Shown piece by piece: positions 52,051 to 59,402 of a stretch of DNA of 64,000 nt. The stretch's first letter is position 1, and every line of letters starts with the position of its first letter. The notes under the pieces were generated by a model. It had not been told where the DNA came from. It saw only the letters and a program-made list of their open reading frames with translations, and did no database searches. The translations under genes were made by a program, and so were the position numbers. Source of the stretch: an uncultured Oxalobacter sp. (GTDB taxonomy: Bacteria > Pseudomonadota > Gammaproteobacteria > Burkholderiales > Burkholderiaceae_D); the NCBI GenBank assembly GCA_934401755.1, contig CAKRSU010000005.1, forward strand, positions 1 to 64,000. The letters are read 5' to 3'.

Positions 52051-52731
52051 ATGGATATCGCAGAAAACAGAAGATCAAGGCTTTCAAGTCTCATACAAGA
52101 CAAATTCAAAAGTCAGTCTGAATTTGTGCGGTTCACTGGCATTAACCAAGGAGAATTGTCTGCAATTCTCCATGGCAAAAAGCCCTTTGGAGAAAAGAAA
52201 GCTAGAAGAATTGAAGAGGATGCTGGATTGCCAAAGTATTGGTTAGATACGACAGATGATGAAGCTGTCGAGAAAAAACCTATCTTGCTTGAAAAGCCAG
52301 TTAAAACAGCTGCATTTGACGTGCTTGATGTCAAAGCGTCATGCGGACCGGGCTATCTCAACAGGACAGAAACAATCATTTCACAGCTCAAAATGCCGTC
52401 AGAGCGAGCATTAGAGCTTATCGGTACAACCAACCCATACGGCACGATTAAGCTCATCACAGCAACAGGAGACTCGATGATTCCGACGATCAATGCAGGC
52501 GAACAGTTGTTTGTTGATACAGGCATCAGAGAGTACATCGGTCAAGGTGTTTATTTATTGCTTCACGGTGGTGAATTGATTTGCAAACGATTGAGTCTTG
52601 TCGGTAGCGCCATCGAAGTATCGTCAGACAATTCTTTCTATAAATCATGGCTTTGGAAAGACAAACCAGAGGAAACAATCATTGTCGGCAAGCTGATTCG
52701 CTCAATGCCGATACAAATTAAAACGTTTTAG
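52051..52731 (+). CDS. CI-type repressor with S24 self-cleavage domain
   Basis: The 226-residue protein has an N-terminal helix-turn-helix (SEFVRFTGINQGELSAILHGKKPFGEKKARRIEE) and a C-terminal LexA/S24 domain. Ser142 (TGDSMIPTI) and Lys179 (ELICKRL) form the catalytic dyad. The likely cleavage bond is Cys98-Gly99 in ASCGPG, as in P22 c2. DNA damage (RecA filament) would trigger cleavage and induction. The ATG lies only nine bases after the -10 element and has no Shine-Dalgarno, as for leaderless lambda cI. Confidence 0.92.
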   Translation: MDIAENRRSRLSSLIQDKFKSQSEFVRFTGINQGELSAILHGKKPFGEKKARRIEEDAGLPKYWLDTTDDEAVEKKPILLEKPVKTAAFDVLDVKASCGPGYLNRTETIISQLKMPSERALELIGTTNPYGTIKLITATGDSMIPTINAGEQLFVDTGIREYIGQGVYLLLHGGELICKRLSLVGSAIEVSSDNSFYKSWLWKDKPEETIIVGKLIRSMPIQIKTF

Positions 52732-52741
52732 GGGGTTAAAA

Positions 52742-52855
52742 ATGAAAGGCTATCTCAACAGGACAGAACAAAAAGATATTCCACCTCCGATGCCACCACA
52801 AAATAGAGGTCGTGGTTTTGCGCAAGACGAAGCACCAAAGAAAAACGCAAAATAA
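52742..52855 (+). CDS. Short Pro-rich peptide sharing GYLNRTE with the repressor
   Basis: A 37-residue open frame MKGYLNRTEQKDIPPPMPPQ starts after GGGGTTAAAA. Its DNA shares the 21-base word beginning ggctatctcaacaggaca with the repressor gene (52352 onwards), immediately after the predicted cleavage site. A local duplication is likely. Whether it is translated is uncertain. Confidence 0.45.
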   Translation: MKGYLNRTEQKDIPPPMPPQNRGRGFAQDEAPKKNAK

Positions 52856-52867
52856 AAACTGTGCTAT

Positions 52868-53009
52868 TATGAATGCCTGACTTATGTAAACGGCGCTTTT
52901 TATTACCCAGTTGCGCCGTAAGCAGCAGGAATCTCTTGCTTTTGCGAGGAAAAATGCTAAGTCTGATGTTCTTTTACTTTTACCGCTCTACGTGAGCGGT
53001 ATTTTTTTG
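52868..53009 (+). ncRNA. Candidate structured small RNA ending in a terminator
   Basis: The closing stem GACTTA (52879) / TAAGTC (about 52959) encloses two hairpins: ACGGCGC / GCGCCGT (52890-52919) and CTC / GAG with loop TTGCTTTTGC. Next comes an intrinsic terminator TACCGCTC / GAGCGGTA plus TTTTTTT (52981-53009). The three-way shape resembles the c4-like RNAs in this phage. A weak -10 TATTAT lies at 52865. It could also be only the cI transcript's 3' end. Confidence 0.4.
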
Positions 53010-53058
53010 AACTGTTTCTAAAATAGAAATAGTTCATCCCCCCCCCCGAATTCGAGGG
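53008..53058. repeat. Hairpin, C10 run and GAATTC palindrome (copy 4)
   Basis: The hairpin AACTGTTTCTA / TAGAAATAGTT (53009-53034) is followed by ten C (53038-53047) that run into CCCCGAATTCGAGGG. This is the reverse complement of the copy-3 core at 14341. It lies at the 3' end of the minus-strand gene ending at 53061, the same context as the other copies. Confidence 0.6.
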
Positions 53059-53060
53059 AT

Positions 53061-53558
53061 TTAAAGATTAAAAACGCCAGATGCAGCACATATAAACAAC
53101 GATAACGATGATGCAATTAAGCATAAATTAAAAGCAATCGACGATCTTCTATTTGATTTTCTTCTTTCTATAATTGTTTCTTCGAAGTTAAAAAGCTTCA
53201 TTTTCTTCAAATATTTCAAAGACTCTTCATTTTCAACAAGATCTGAAACGTCATTTTCTGAAAATGTGCCAAATGCGGTTGCAAATTTGTTTGAGTAAAT
53301 AAAACAAAAGCAAACGCAGAAACAGATAAACCAAATTGCACCAGAAGCAGCAATCAAGTAATTCAAGTTATTCGATGATATCGAAATACTTGCTGCAATC
53401 GGCGCAATTAGAGCAATCAACAATGTCTGAAATTTGCTTTTAAGCGTTAATCTTGCTTGTTCTTGCTGTTTTAACTCTTCTAAAACAATCGACAACAAAA
53501 AATCTAATTTGTCGTTCGATGTCTCACAGATCTTTTTCCATAAATTGTCTTTTGTCAT
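53061..53558 (-). CDS. Accessory membrane protein (possible superinfection exclusion factor)
   Basis: The 165-residue protein has an acidic N-terminal helix, two adjacent membrane helices (about 45-88, TLLIALIAPIAASI and LIAASGAIWFICFCVCFCFIY), a cytoplasmic part and a third helix near the C-terminus (145-163). It is transcribed against the surrounding early operon, between repressor and early genes, where lysogenic-conversion genes are common. The SLATT-like topology (paired helices plus soluble part) suggests, but does not prove, a defence role. Confidence 0.55.
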   Translation of the reverse strand: MTKDNLWKKICETSNDKLDFLLSIVLEELKQQEQARLTLKSKFQTLLIALIAPIAASISISSNNLNYLIAASGAIWFICFCVCFCFIYSNKFATAFGTFSENDVSDLVENEESLKYLKKMKLFNFEETIIERRKSNRRSSIAFNLCLIASSLSLFICAASGVFNL

Positions 53559-53613
53559 TTCATTCTCTCTTTTTGGTTATTACAAGATAGCAAAAATTTT
53601 TTATTTCTTGGTA

Positions 53614-53642
53614 TTTACTTATTTATTACTTTTCAGTAAAAT
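53614..53642 (+). promoter_or_regulatory. Early (PL-like) promoter with operator
   Basis: -35 TTTACT (53614-53619), 17-base spacer and -10 TAAAAT (53637-53642) are identical in all these respects to the cro promoter. The operator TTACTTTTCAGTAA (53626-53639) overlaps spacer and -10. CI therefore probably silences the rightward early operon from here. Confidence 0.75.
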
Positions 53643-53674
53643 ACGTATATACCAAATGATTTAGAGAGATTGTA

Positions 53675-53794
53675 ATGAAAAACCTCAAGAAAAACCTACT
53701 CGAAGTCCTTTCAGGGCTACTTTGCGGAGCGATTATTGTTGTTCCAATGATTTGTGCGGACATTTTAAGACCGATTATCTACGGAGGTTTCTGA
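53675..53794 (+). CDS. Small membrane protein at the head of the early operon
   Basis: The 39-residue product MKNLKKNLLEVLSGLLCGAI has a basic N-terminus and one hydrophobic helix. AGAGAG precedes the ATG and the stop overlaps the next start (TGATG). Being first after the early promoter, it could be a Kil- or host-takeover-type peptide; nothing specific is recognised. Confidence 0.55.
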   Translation: MKNLKKNLLEVLSGLLCGAIIVVPMICADILRPIIYGGF

Positions 53795-54033
53795 TGTTAT
53801 TCGAACTCGCTATGCGAACTGACGGCAAGTATCTAAGCTGGATTGATGCTTTTCTTTTAAAGCTAACCGACATAGAGGCATTACTTGTTCAAGACGCAAT
53901 TACTTGCAGAAACACGTATCGCTTATCAATTTATTATGGCTTGAGTAAAGAAACAGCAAATGACTTTGGACTTCAATTCATTGAAGCACTCAGAAAATTG
54001 CAAGCGATTGATAAGAAAAGAAAAACCCTCTAA
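53794..54033 (+). CDS. Early phage protein of unknown function
   Basis: From MLFELAMRTDGKYLSWIDAFLLKLT (53794) the 79-residue helical protein contains VQDAITCRNTYRLSIYYGLSKETANDFGLQFIEALRKLQAI. AGGAGG precedes the start. Its stop lies in a hairpin ACCCTCTA / TAGAGGGT (54024-54053), which could modulate expression of the downstream exonuclease. Confidence 0.6.
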   Translation: MLFELAMRTDGKYLSWIDAFLLKLTDIEALLVQDAITCRNTYRLSIYYGLSKETANDFGLQFIEALRKLQAIDKKRKTL

Positions 54034-54095
54034 CACGACGACATGCTAGAGGGTGAGTTAAGTACTACCTACATTTTGGCAAGGAGAAATATAGC

Positions 54096-54740
54096 ATGAA
54101 ACAAGAAGCGATGTCAAAAACTGATTGGCTCAAAGCGAGAAGCTTGGGTATTTCAGGTACAGGTGCATCAGCAATCATGGGGCAAAACCCATACATGTCA
54201 AATGTGGAGTACTGGGAGCGTTTAACTGGTCGCGCAAAAGCACCTGATATTTCAGATAAACCGGTTGTTAAGTACGGCAATGACGCCGAGCAGCATTTAA
54301 TTGATCTGTTTCAGCTCGATTTTCCGCAGTACAAGGTAGCTCACAAGGATTTTGACCTACGCAAACATCCCGAATACGACTTCATTATCGGCTCGATTGA
54401 CGGGCGGCTAACCGATGAAAACGGTCGTAACGGCATTTTAGAAATCAAAACAACGAACATTATGCGTCAGTCTCAGCTTGAAAAATGGCAAGACGGCATT
54501 CCGAATAACTACTTCTGGCAGGTTGTTCACTATTTACTGGTGACTGGATATGACTTTGTTGTGCTTAAAGCTCAACTCAAGAGAAACATCTGGTCAGATA
54601 TGTATCTCGAAACAAGACACTACTTTTTCGAGCGATCAGATGTGCAAGACATTATCGACGACTTGCTTCAGAAAGAAATTGAATTTTGGGAGTTAGTCAA
54701 AAAAGACCAACGACCTGCTCTCATTCTTCCTCAGATTTAA
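54096..54740 (+). CDS. YqaJ-type recombination exonuclease
   Basis: The 214-residue protein MKQEAMSKTDWLKARSLGISGTGASAIMGQNPYMSNVEYW has the lambda-exonuclease/YqaJ fold. Its motifs are KYGNDAEQHLIDLF, IGSIDGRLTDENGRNGILEIKTT (catalytic Asp, Glu-x-Lys) and FWQVVHYLLVTGYDFVVL. It resects double-strand ends to feed RecT. Good RBS (AAGGAGAAATATAGC). Confidence 0.9.
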   Translation: MKQEAMSKTDWLKARSLGISGTGASAIMGQNPYMSNVEYWERLTGRAKAPDISDKPVVKYGNDAEQHLIDLFQLDFPQYKVAHKDFDLRKHPEYDFIIGSIDGRLTDENGRNGILEIKTTNIMRQSQLEKWQDGIPNNYFWQVVHYLLVTGYDFVVLKAQLKRNIWSDMYLETRHYFFERSDVQDIIDDLLQKEIEFWELVKKDQRPALILPQI

Positions 54741-54750
54741 GGATAAAGAC

Positions 54751-55617
54751 ATGGATATGCAATTAAAAATCACGACACCCTTGGATTCTTTTCCAAAGCT
54801 CATTGAGTTTAATTTCAGTGAACTTCAGTCTGCACTACAAACTGCACTCGCAGACTACAAAGGTTTAGCTTACACACCTGAAACGATTAAGACCGCAAAA
54901 TCTGATCGCGCAACGCTTAACAAGCTGAAAAAAGCGATTGAAGACGAACGTCGCAGCATGAGAGCGATTTGTTTGAAACCGTATGAAGATTTTGACGTCA
55001 AGACAAAACAGCTGATTGCAATGATTGACGAACCAGTGCGTGAAATCGATGCACAAGTCAAACGCTACGAAAACGAGCAGCGAGACATCCGAAAACTGGA
55101 ATTGCAAGCGTTTTACTACGAAGAAGCGGGCGAAATCGCTGAGCAAATTCCGTACTGCGACATTCATCAGGAAAAATGGACAAACGCAACTGCATCGAAG
55201 AAAGCGGTTGAAGAACAAATTAGAGCAATCGTTAATGAATTTAAGCAGTCAATCAATACGATTGAAACAACTTGCGGAGAGTTTGTTTTCGCTTGCAAAG
55301 CGATTTACTTCAAAACTCGCAATTTGTCTGAAGCGATGAATGAAAAGGTTCGTCTTGAAGCAATTAAAGCGCGTGATCTTGAAAAGCAGAAAGAACAAGA
55401 ACAACTCAAGCCAGAACCAGACGTAAACCCTGAAGAACAACCAAAACCAGAAGTAAAAGCCGACGAAATACCGCTTACCGCAGACAGAAAAATACCTAAC
55501 GAAATGTCTGAACCAGCAGTTTATACGCTCGCTTTCAGAGTTCATGCAACCAGAAAACAGTTAATGGCACTAAAGCAATTCTTGAACGACAACGCAATTG
55601 AATTTGAAAGAGCTTAA
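54751..55617 (+). CDS. DUF1351 protein of the recombination module
   Basis: The 288-residue protein has YKGLAYTPETIKTAKSDRATLNKLKKAIEDERRSMRAICLKPYEDFDVKTKQLIAMIDEPVREIDAQVKRYENEQR, the DUF1351 hallmark. A Pro/Glu-rich linker near 210-240 follows, then a C-terminal region resembling the conserved end of the family (FRVHATRKQLMALKQFLNDNAIEFERA). It is consistently encoded between exonuclease and RecT in such modules; its biochemical role is not known. Confidence 0.82.
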   Translation: MDMQLKITTPLDSFPKLIEFNFSELQSALQTALADYKGLAYTPETIKTAKSDRATLNKLKKAIEDERRSMRAICLKPYEDFDVKTKQLIAMIDEPVREIDAQVKRYENEQRDIRKLELQAFYYEEAGEIAEQIPYCDIHQEKWTNATASKKAVEEQIRAIVNEFKQSINTIETTCGEFVFACKAIYFKTRNLSEAMNEKVRLEAIKARDLEKQKEQEQLKPEPDVNPEEQPKPEVKADEIPLTADRKIPNEMSEPAVYTLAFRVHATRKQLMALKQFLNDNAIEFERA

Positions 55618-55619
55618 TC

Positions 55620-56468
55620 ATGGCAAATATCAACAGAAATATTCAGGCAGCACGCCCCTCTGCTCCAACAACTTTTTCGACGTTTATGACGCAAACAGGC
55701 GTTAGAGCCAAATTAAAAAACATGTTGGGCGAACAAAAAGCACTGAACTTTATTACCAGTATTGTTACGAGCGTTAATAAAAATCCAGATCTTGTAAGAT
55801 GCGACCGCGCCACTGTTTTAAGCGCAGCCCTTGAAGGCGCTGCACTGGATTTATCGCCGTCTTCAACGCTCGGGTATTTTTATCTCGTGCCATACAAGGA
55901 CAACAAAAACAACCGTCAAGTTGCTCAATTTCAGATTGGCTACAAGGGCTACATTCAGCTTGCAATTCGCTCTGGTCAATACAAAAAAATCAACGTATTA
56001 GCAATCAAGCAAGGTGAATTGATGGGGTACAACCCGTTAACCGAAGAGCTTAGCGTCAACATTGAAGAAAACGATGAAATTCGCGAAAGCCTTCCAACAA
56101 TCGGCTATTACGCGATGTTTGAAATGGTTAATGGGTTTACAAAGAGCATGTACTGCTCAAAAGAAAAAATGGAAGCGCATGCGCTGAAATACTCAAAAGG
56201 CTATAAGGCAAAAAAAGGCTATACCTTCTGGGAAAAAGATTTCGACTCGATGGCCTACAAAACAATGCTCAGACAACTGCTTAGCAAATGGGGAGCGATG
56301 AGTATCGAAATGACGCGCGCCGTTGTTAACGATATGGGCGTGATGGATGAAAAAGGGACTCCTCAGTATATCGATAACGACGAGGTTAATGATGTCGAAA
56401 CCGCGCAGCCAGTGACGACAGAAGAGGTTCAGGAATCCGACCCGACTTCCGATTTTTTCGACGACTAG
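55620..56468 (+). CDS. recT: RecT-type single-strand annealing protein
   Basis: The 282-residue protein has RecT signatures: DRATVLSAALEGAALDLSPSSTLGYFYLVPYKDNKNNRQVAQFQIGYKGYIQLAIRSGQYKKI and YTFWEKDFDSMAYKTMLRQLLSKWGAMSIEMTRAV. The acidic C-terminus ends DPTSDFFDD, like SSB-type tails. With the YqaJ exonuclease it forms a two-protein recombinase. The start follows the DUF1351 stop directly. Confidence 0.93.
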   Translation: MANINRNIQAARPSAPTTFSTFMTQTGVRAKLKNMLGEQKALNFITSIVTSVNKNPDLVRCDRATVLSAALEGAALDLSPSSTLGYFYLVPYKDNKNNRQVAQFQIGYKGYIQLAIRSGQYKKINVLAIKQGELMGYNPLTEELSVNIEENDEIRESLPTIGYYAMFEMVNGFTKSMYCSKEKMEAHALKYSKGYKAKKGYTFWEKDFDSMAYKTMLRQLLSKWGAMSIEMTRAVVNDMGVMDEKGTPQYIDNDEVNDVETAQPVTTEEVQESDPTSDFFDD

Positions 56469-56769
56469 GAGTACTGCCAAAGCACCTTAATGGTGACCCC
56501 AGGATCAGGTGGGTTAAAACAGATTCAGTGCAGCCAGTTTTTCCTTTCTTCTCGCTGGTGATGCAACAGACAGCTCGGAAAGACGAGCCTTAGAAGCGAG
56601 GAATCCGACTGTGCCTCAAATAAGTGCTTAGCTGGAAATTAGCCCCAGTATTTCGGATTCCTCACTTGTGAGATGCTGTTTTTAGGAGGGTTTTCTTAGA
56701 GTATGAAAACGACTAGCGGGTTTTGTCGTCCGTATTTGGTGGCATCTCACAAACTTTACGGGTAGAGAT
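56469..56769 (+). ncRNA. Structured noncoding region between recT and the DUF6378-like gene
   Basis: About 300 bases without a credible gene contain two long perfect stems. GAGGAATCCGA (56598-56608) pairs with TCGGATTCCTC (56653-56663). TTGTGAGATGC (56666-56676) pairs with GCATCTCACAA (56742-56752) and holds an inner ACGAC / GTCGT hairpin. Smaller CTCG / CGAG pairs lie upstream. Such structure is unusual for a phage spacer; it may be a small RNA or a leader. No class was recognised. Confidence 0.5.
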
Positions 56770-57078
56770 ATGGAAGATAAGAAAAAAGAGTTCGAGCAGT
56801 ATAAGGGCGACATTCAGACGGTCTTGAGATATGCGGAAAAACTGATTACTGGTGATCGATTACAAGATTACGGCTCACCAGAAGAATCATTTAAGCGTAT
56901 CGCAAAGATGTGGAGTGCATTTAAAGGTGTTGAATTTACCGCACAGGAAGTCGCTTTAATGATGAGTTTGCTCAAAATCTCAAGACTAGCAAACTCCATT
57001 GATCATTACGACAGCTGGATTGATTTGTTGGGATATGTAGCAATCGGATCAACATTAGGAGAGGAAGATGGCATTTAG
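56770..57078 (+). CDS. DUF6378-like protein
   Basis: The 102-residue protein has LITGDRLQDYGSPEESFKRIAKMWSAFKGVEFTAQEVALMMSLLKISRLANSIDHYDSWIDLLGYVAIG, a strongly conserved phage pattern (DUF6378) resembling nucleotide pyrophosphohydrolase-type helical proteins. Probably early nucleotide or DNA metabolism. Confidence 0.75.
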   Translation: MEDKKKEFEQYKGDIQTVLRYAEKLITGDRLQDYGSPEESFKRIAKMWSAFKGVEFTAQEVALMMSLLKISRLANSIDHYDSWIDLLGYVAIGSTLGEEDGI

Positions 57079-57469
57079 GATGGTTTTAGGCGTGCCTTGG
57101 TTTGATTCTGACGGATTGCCGCCACCGAAATTTGTTGATAACAACGGTAATTTGCGTACAAATACGACAAAAATCGATGTGTTTTTAGAGAAGAATTCTC
57201 GTGAAATGTCACCGCAGAAAATTGCCGATAAATTCAAATGCTCGCCTGAATTGATTCGTCGTCGTATGTTTTTCTTGGGTTTAAGCGGCATCAAAATCAT
57301 CGGAAAAATCGAACAAGATGAAATGAGAGAAAAATTCCTGAGCGGCATGAAAATCGAGAATTTAATGACGTATTTCAATAGAAACAAAATTCAGGTTTTA
57401 AGGGTGTTAGAACCGTTAATTCGAGAAGGACGTGGCAATGGCTGTCAGCAAAAAACGCAAAGGCGCTAA
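57068..57469 (+). CDS. Early helix-turn-helix protein
   Basis: The 133-residue protein has MSPQKIADKFKCSPELIRRRMFFLGLSGIK, a helix-turn-helix with the LIRRRMFFLGL recognition pattern that recurs in the gene at 57965, and a second one (MKIENLMTYFNRNKIQVLRVLEPLIREG). It overlaps the previous stop by eleven bases. Confidence 0.6.
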   Translation: MAFRMVLGVPWFDSDGLPPPKFVDNNGNLRTNTTKIDVFLEKNSREMSPQKIADKFKCSPELIRRRMFFLGLSGIKIIGKIEQDEMREKFLSGMKIENLMTYFNRNKIQVLRVLEPLIREGRGNGCQQKTQRR

Positions 57470-57962
57470 GAAGTATCAACCAAAGCGAATTGATACGACT
57501 GGATTAAGAGCTATTACCAATCAAAAGCCGTTCGACAAAAAGAACACGGAAGACTATTGCATGGATTTTGGATGGATCTCTCTAACAAAAATGATGCAAG
57601 AGCCGAATGACCGCGACTTTATTCGAATGTTACAGATTACGAACGAGGTTGTTTTTCTACTGAACATTGGTATCGGCGAGAACGATCCAGCAGTCGATAG
57701 AACATTAGACGGTGTTCAAAAAGTCATTAACCGCCACAAAGCGACGGGGAGCTGGGTTCTTGATGGCATACAAATTCAGGATTTACGGCGAGTTTTAGCG
57801 ATCTGGGAAGAGCAATGCAAGCAATGTCCGTCAGGACTTTTAACAAAAACAAGGAATGTTTTAGACGTTTGGGAAAAGTCAAAAGGCAAGGCGAATCCGC
57901 AGAAGAAAACAGCAAAGATTGTCAAAAAGAAGAACGGCGATTTTGAGTTACAGGCAGCATAA
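57438..57962 (+). CDS. Early phage protein of unknown function
   Basis: From MAVSKKRKGAKKYQPKRIDTTGL (57438) the 174-residue protein has a very basic N-terminus and a helical body (MDFGWISLTKMMQEPNDRDFIRMLQITNEVVFLLNIGIGENDPAVDRTLDGVQKVINRH), with Lys-rich end. Not recognised. It overlaps the preceding gene by 32 bases in another frame. Confidence 0.6.
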   Translation: MAVSKKRKGAKKYQPKRIDTTGLRAITNQKPFDKKNTEDYCMDFGWISLTKMMQEPNDRDFIRMLQITNEVVFLLNIGIGENDPAVDRTLDGVQKVINRHKATGSWVLDGIQIQDLRRVLAIWEEQCKQCPSGLLTKTRNVLDVWEKSKGKANPQKKTAKIVKKKNGDFELQAA

Positions 57963-57964
57963 AA

Positions 57965-58519
57965 ATGACAACTAGATTGACACTAAACGACGGCAAGATT
58001 TTAGAGCACCTCTACGTTGAAAAGAACATGAGTGCTGCTGCGGTTGCTAAAGAACTTGGAATGACCGTTTCTGCTGTTAGACGTCGTCTATATCATTTCT
58101 GTCTCACAAAAGATAAAAGAACGTCGCAAGCGGAATCTGGCAAAGAAACTCAACAAAACGATGACAGTAATGTCAAAAAGAGCATTTTCTTTAAGCTTAG
58201 AGAAGACAACAAAAGGTCGAACAAAAGGTGGTCAAAAGAAGAAGAAGAGCGCTTAAAGATATTGTTTATTGACCAAAAAATGACATCAAAAGCGATAGCA
58301 GAACAAACAGGGAGAACTTTAGCTTCTATCGAAAATCGCTTGTATCGCTTAAATCTTAAGAAAGAAGAACGGATGTCGTGGATTAAAGAAGAAGATGACT
58401 TTCTAAGAATGAACTACAGAAGATTCAGAGTTGATTACATGTCGGAACGTCTTGGTAGGTCAAGACAGTCGGTGAGAAACAGAATTAAAGCTTTAAACCT
58501 GAGATTACGAGGAGAGTAA
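57965..58519 (+). CDS. Triple helix-turn-helix DNA-binding protein
   Basis: The 184-residue protein has three successive SANT/sigma-like helix-turn-helix units. They are KILEHLYVEKNMSAAAVAKELGMTVSAVRRRLYHF, RLKILFIDQKMTSKAIAEQTGRTLASIENRLYRLNL and DDFLRMNYRRFRVDYMSERLGRSRQSVRNRIKALNL. It probably regulates early genes or assists replication. Confidence 0.7.
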   Translation: MTTRLTLNDGKILEHLYVEKNMSAAAVAKELGMTVSAVRRRLYHFCLTKDKRTSQAESGKETQQNDDSNVKKSIFFKLREDNKRSNKRWSKEEEERLKILFIDQKMTSKAIAEQTGRTLASIENRLYRLNLKKEERMSWIKEEDDFLRMNYRRFRVDYMSERLGRSRQSVRNRIKALNLRLRGE

Positions 58520-58520
58520 A

Positions 58521-59084
58521 TTGATTTTAGCAGATGTAGAAATTAAGAAGTTAGTCGAAGAGCAAGGCATGATTGAAGGTTTTATTGACCATCAAGTGAA
58601 AGAAATCGACGGCAAAAAGGCCATCTCTTACGGGCTTTCTTCACACGGCTACGACGTGCGTTTAGCTGATACTTTGAAGATTTTCAGAGGTCGTGAAGGC
58701 GAAGTTTTTGACCCCAAAAATCCGAAAGACCCACATTTTATGCTTGTCAAAGGTCGTGATGTGATTGAAGTGCCAGCTTACTCTCATGTTCTCGGTTATT
58801 CGGTTGAACGTTTCAAAATCCCTCGCAACATCATGTGTTTAGTAGAGGGTAAATCAACCTACGCCAGAAGCGGATTATTCTGCAATGTCACACCATTAGA
58901 GGCAGGTTGGGAAGGTCAAATCACTTTGGAATTCTTTAATTCTTTAAGTGTGCCAGTGAAGATGTATCTGAACGAGGGTTGCTGCCAAGTATTGTTCTTT
59001 AATGGAGAACACTGCGAAGTATCTTATGCCGACAGAGGCGGTAAGTATCAAGGTCAGATGGGTATTACTTTATCAAAGGTTTAA
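58521..59084 (+). CDS. dcd: dCTP deaminase (TTG start)
   Basis: The 187-residue enzyme converts dCTP to dUTP, which supplies ThyX with dUMP. Motifs GLSSHGYDVRLA, VEGKSTYARSGLFCNVTPLEAGWEGQITLEF (catalytic Glu in PLEAGWEGQITLE) and YQGQMGITLSKV are typical. AGGAGAGTAAA precedes a TTG at 58521. With thyX at the other end of the prophage it forms a phage-encoded route to dTMP. Confidence 0.92.
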   Translation: MILADVEIKKLVEEQGMIEGFIDHQVKEIDGKKAISYGLSSHGYDVRLADTLKIFRGREGEVFDPKNPKDPHFMLVKGRDVIEVPAYSHVLGYSVERFKIPRNIMCLVEGKSTYARSGLFCNVTPLEAGWEGQITLEFFNSLSVPVKMYLNEGCCQVLFFNGEHCEVSYADRGGKYQGQMGITLSKV

Positions 59085-59086
59085 TC

Positions 59087-59185
59087 ATGATTGCGTGGCT
59101 CATTCATAACGAGATTTTATTTAGAGCCACGATTTTTATCGTGACGTATGGTTGTGTGATTTATTTGATTGCGAGAGGAAGATGA
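59087..59185 (+). CDS. Very small membrane peptide
   Basis: The 32-residue open frame MIAWLIHNEILFRATIFIVT then YGCVIYLIARGR is one hydrophobic helix with a basic end. Its stop overlaps the next ATG (ATGA), supporting translation in a coupled pair of membrane proteins. Confidence 0.5.
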   Translation: MIAWLIHNEILFRATIFIVTYGCVIYLIARGR

Positions 59186-59394
59186 AACTAGACATTCCAA
59201 TCTTTAAGAAAACAATAATCGTTACGCTTGCGTTTCAGCTCATTTTTGTTGTGGTTGGTGTTGCTTTGTACTGGATAGGCGGTGGCGAAATTAATCGATG
59301 CGAAGAATTAAAAGAAACAATCCTTGCATGTTTGATTCCTCCTTTTGCTCTTTGGCTTCTTGCTGTGCCGATAGTTGCTGTTGATTTTGAGTGA
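59182..59394 (+). CDS. Small two-helix membrane protein
   Basis: From MKLDIPIFKKTIIVTLAFQL (59182, AGAGGAAG upstream) the 70-residue protein has helices at about 9-32 and 48-66, separated by a short polar loop (GGEINRCEELKET). Unknown function. Confidence 0.6.
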   Translation: MKLDIPIFKKTIIVTLAFQLIFVVVGVALYWIGGGEINRCEELKETILACLIPPFALWLLAVPIVAVDFE

Positions 59395-59402
59395 GGTTAA
59401 AA

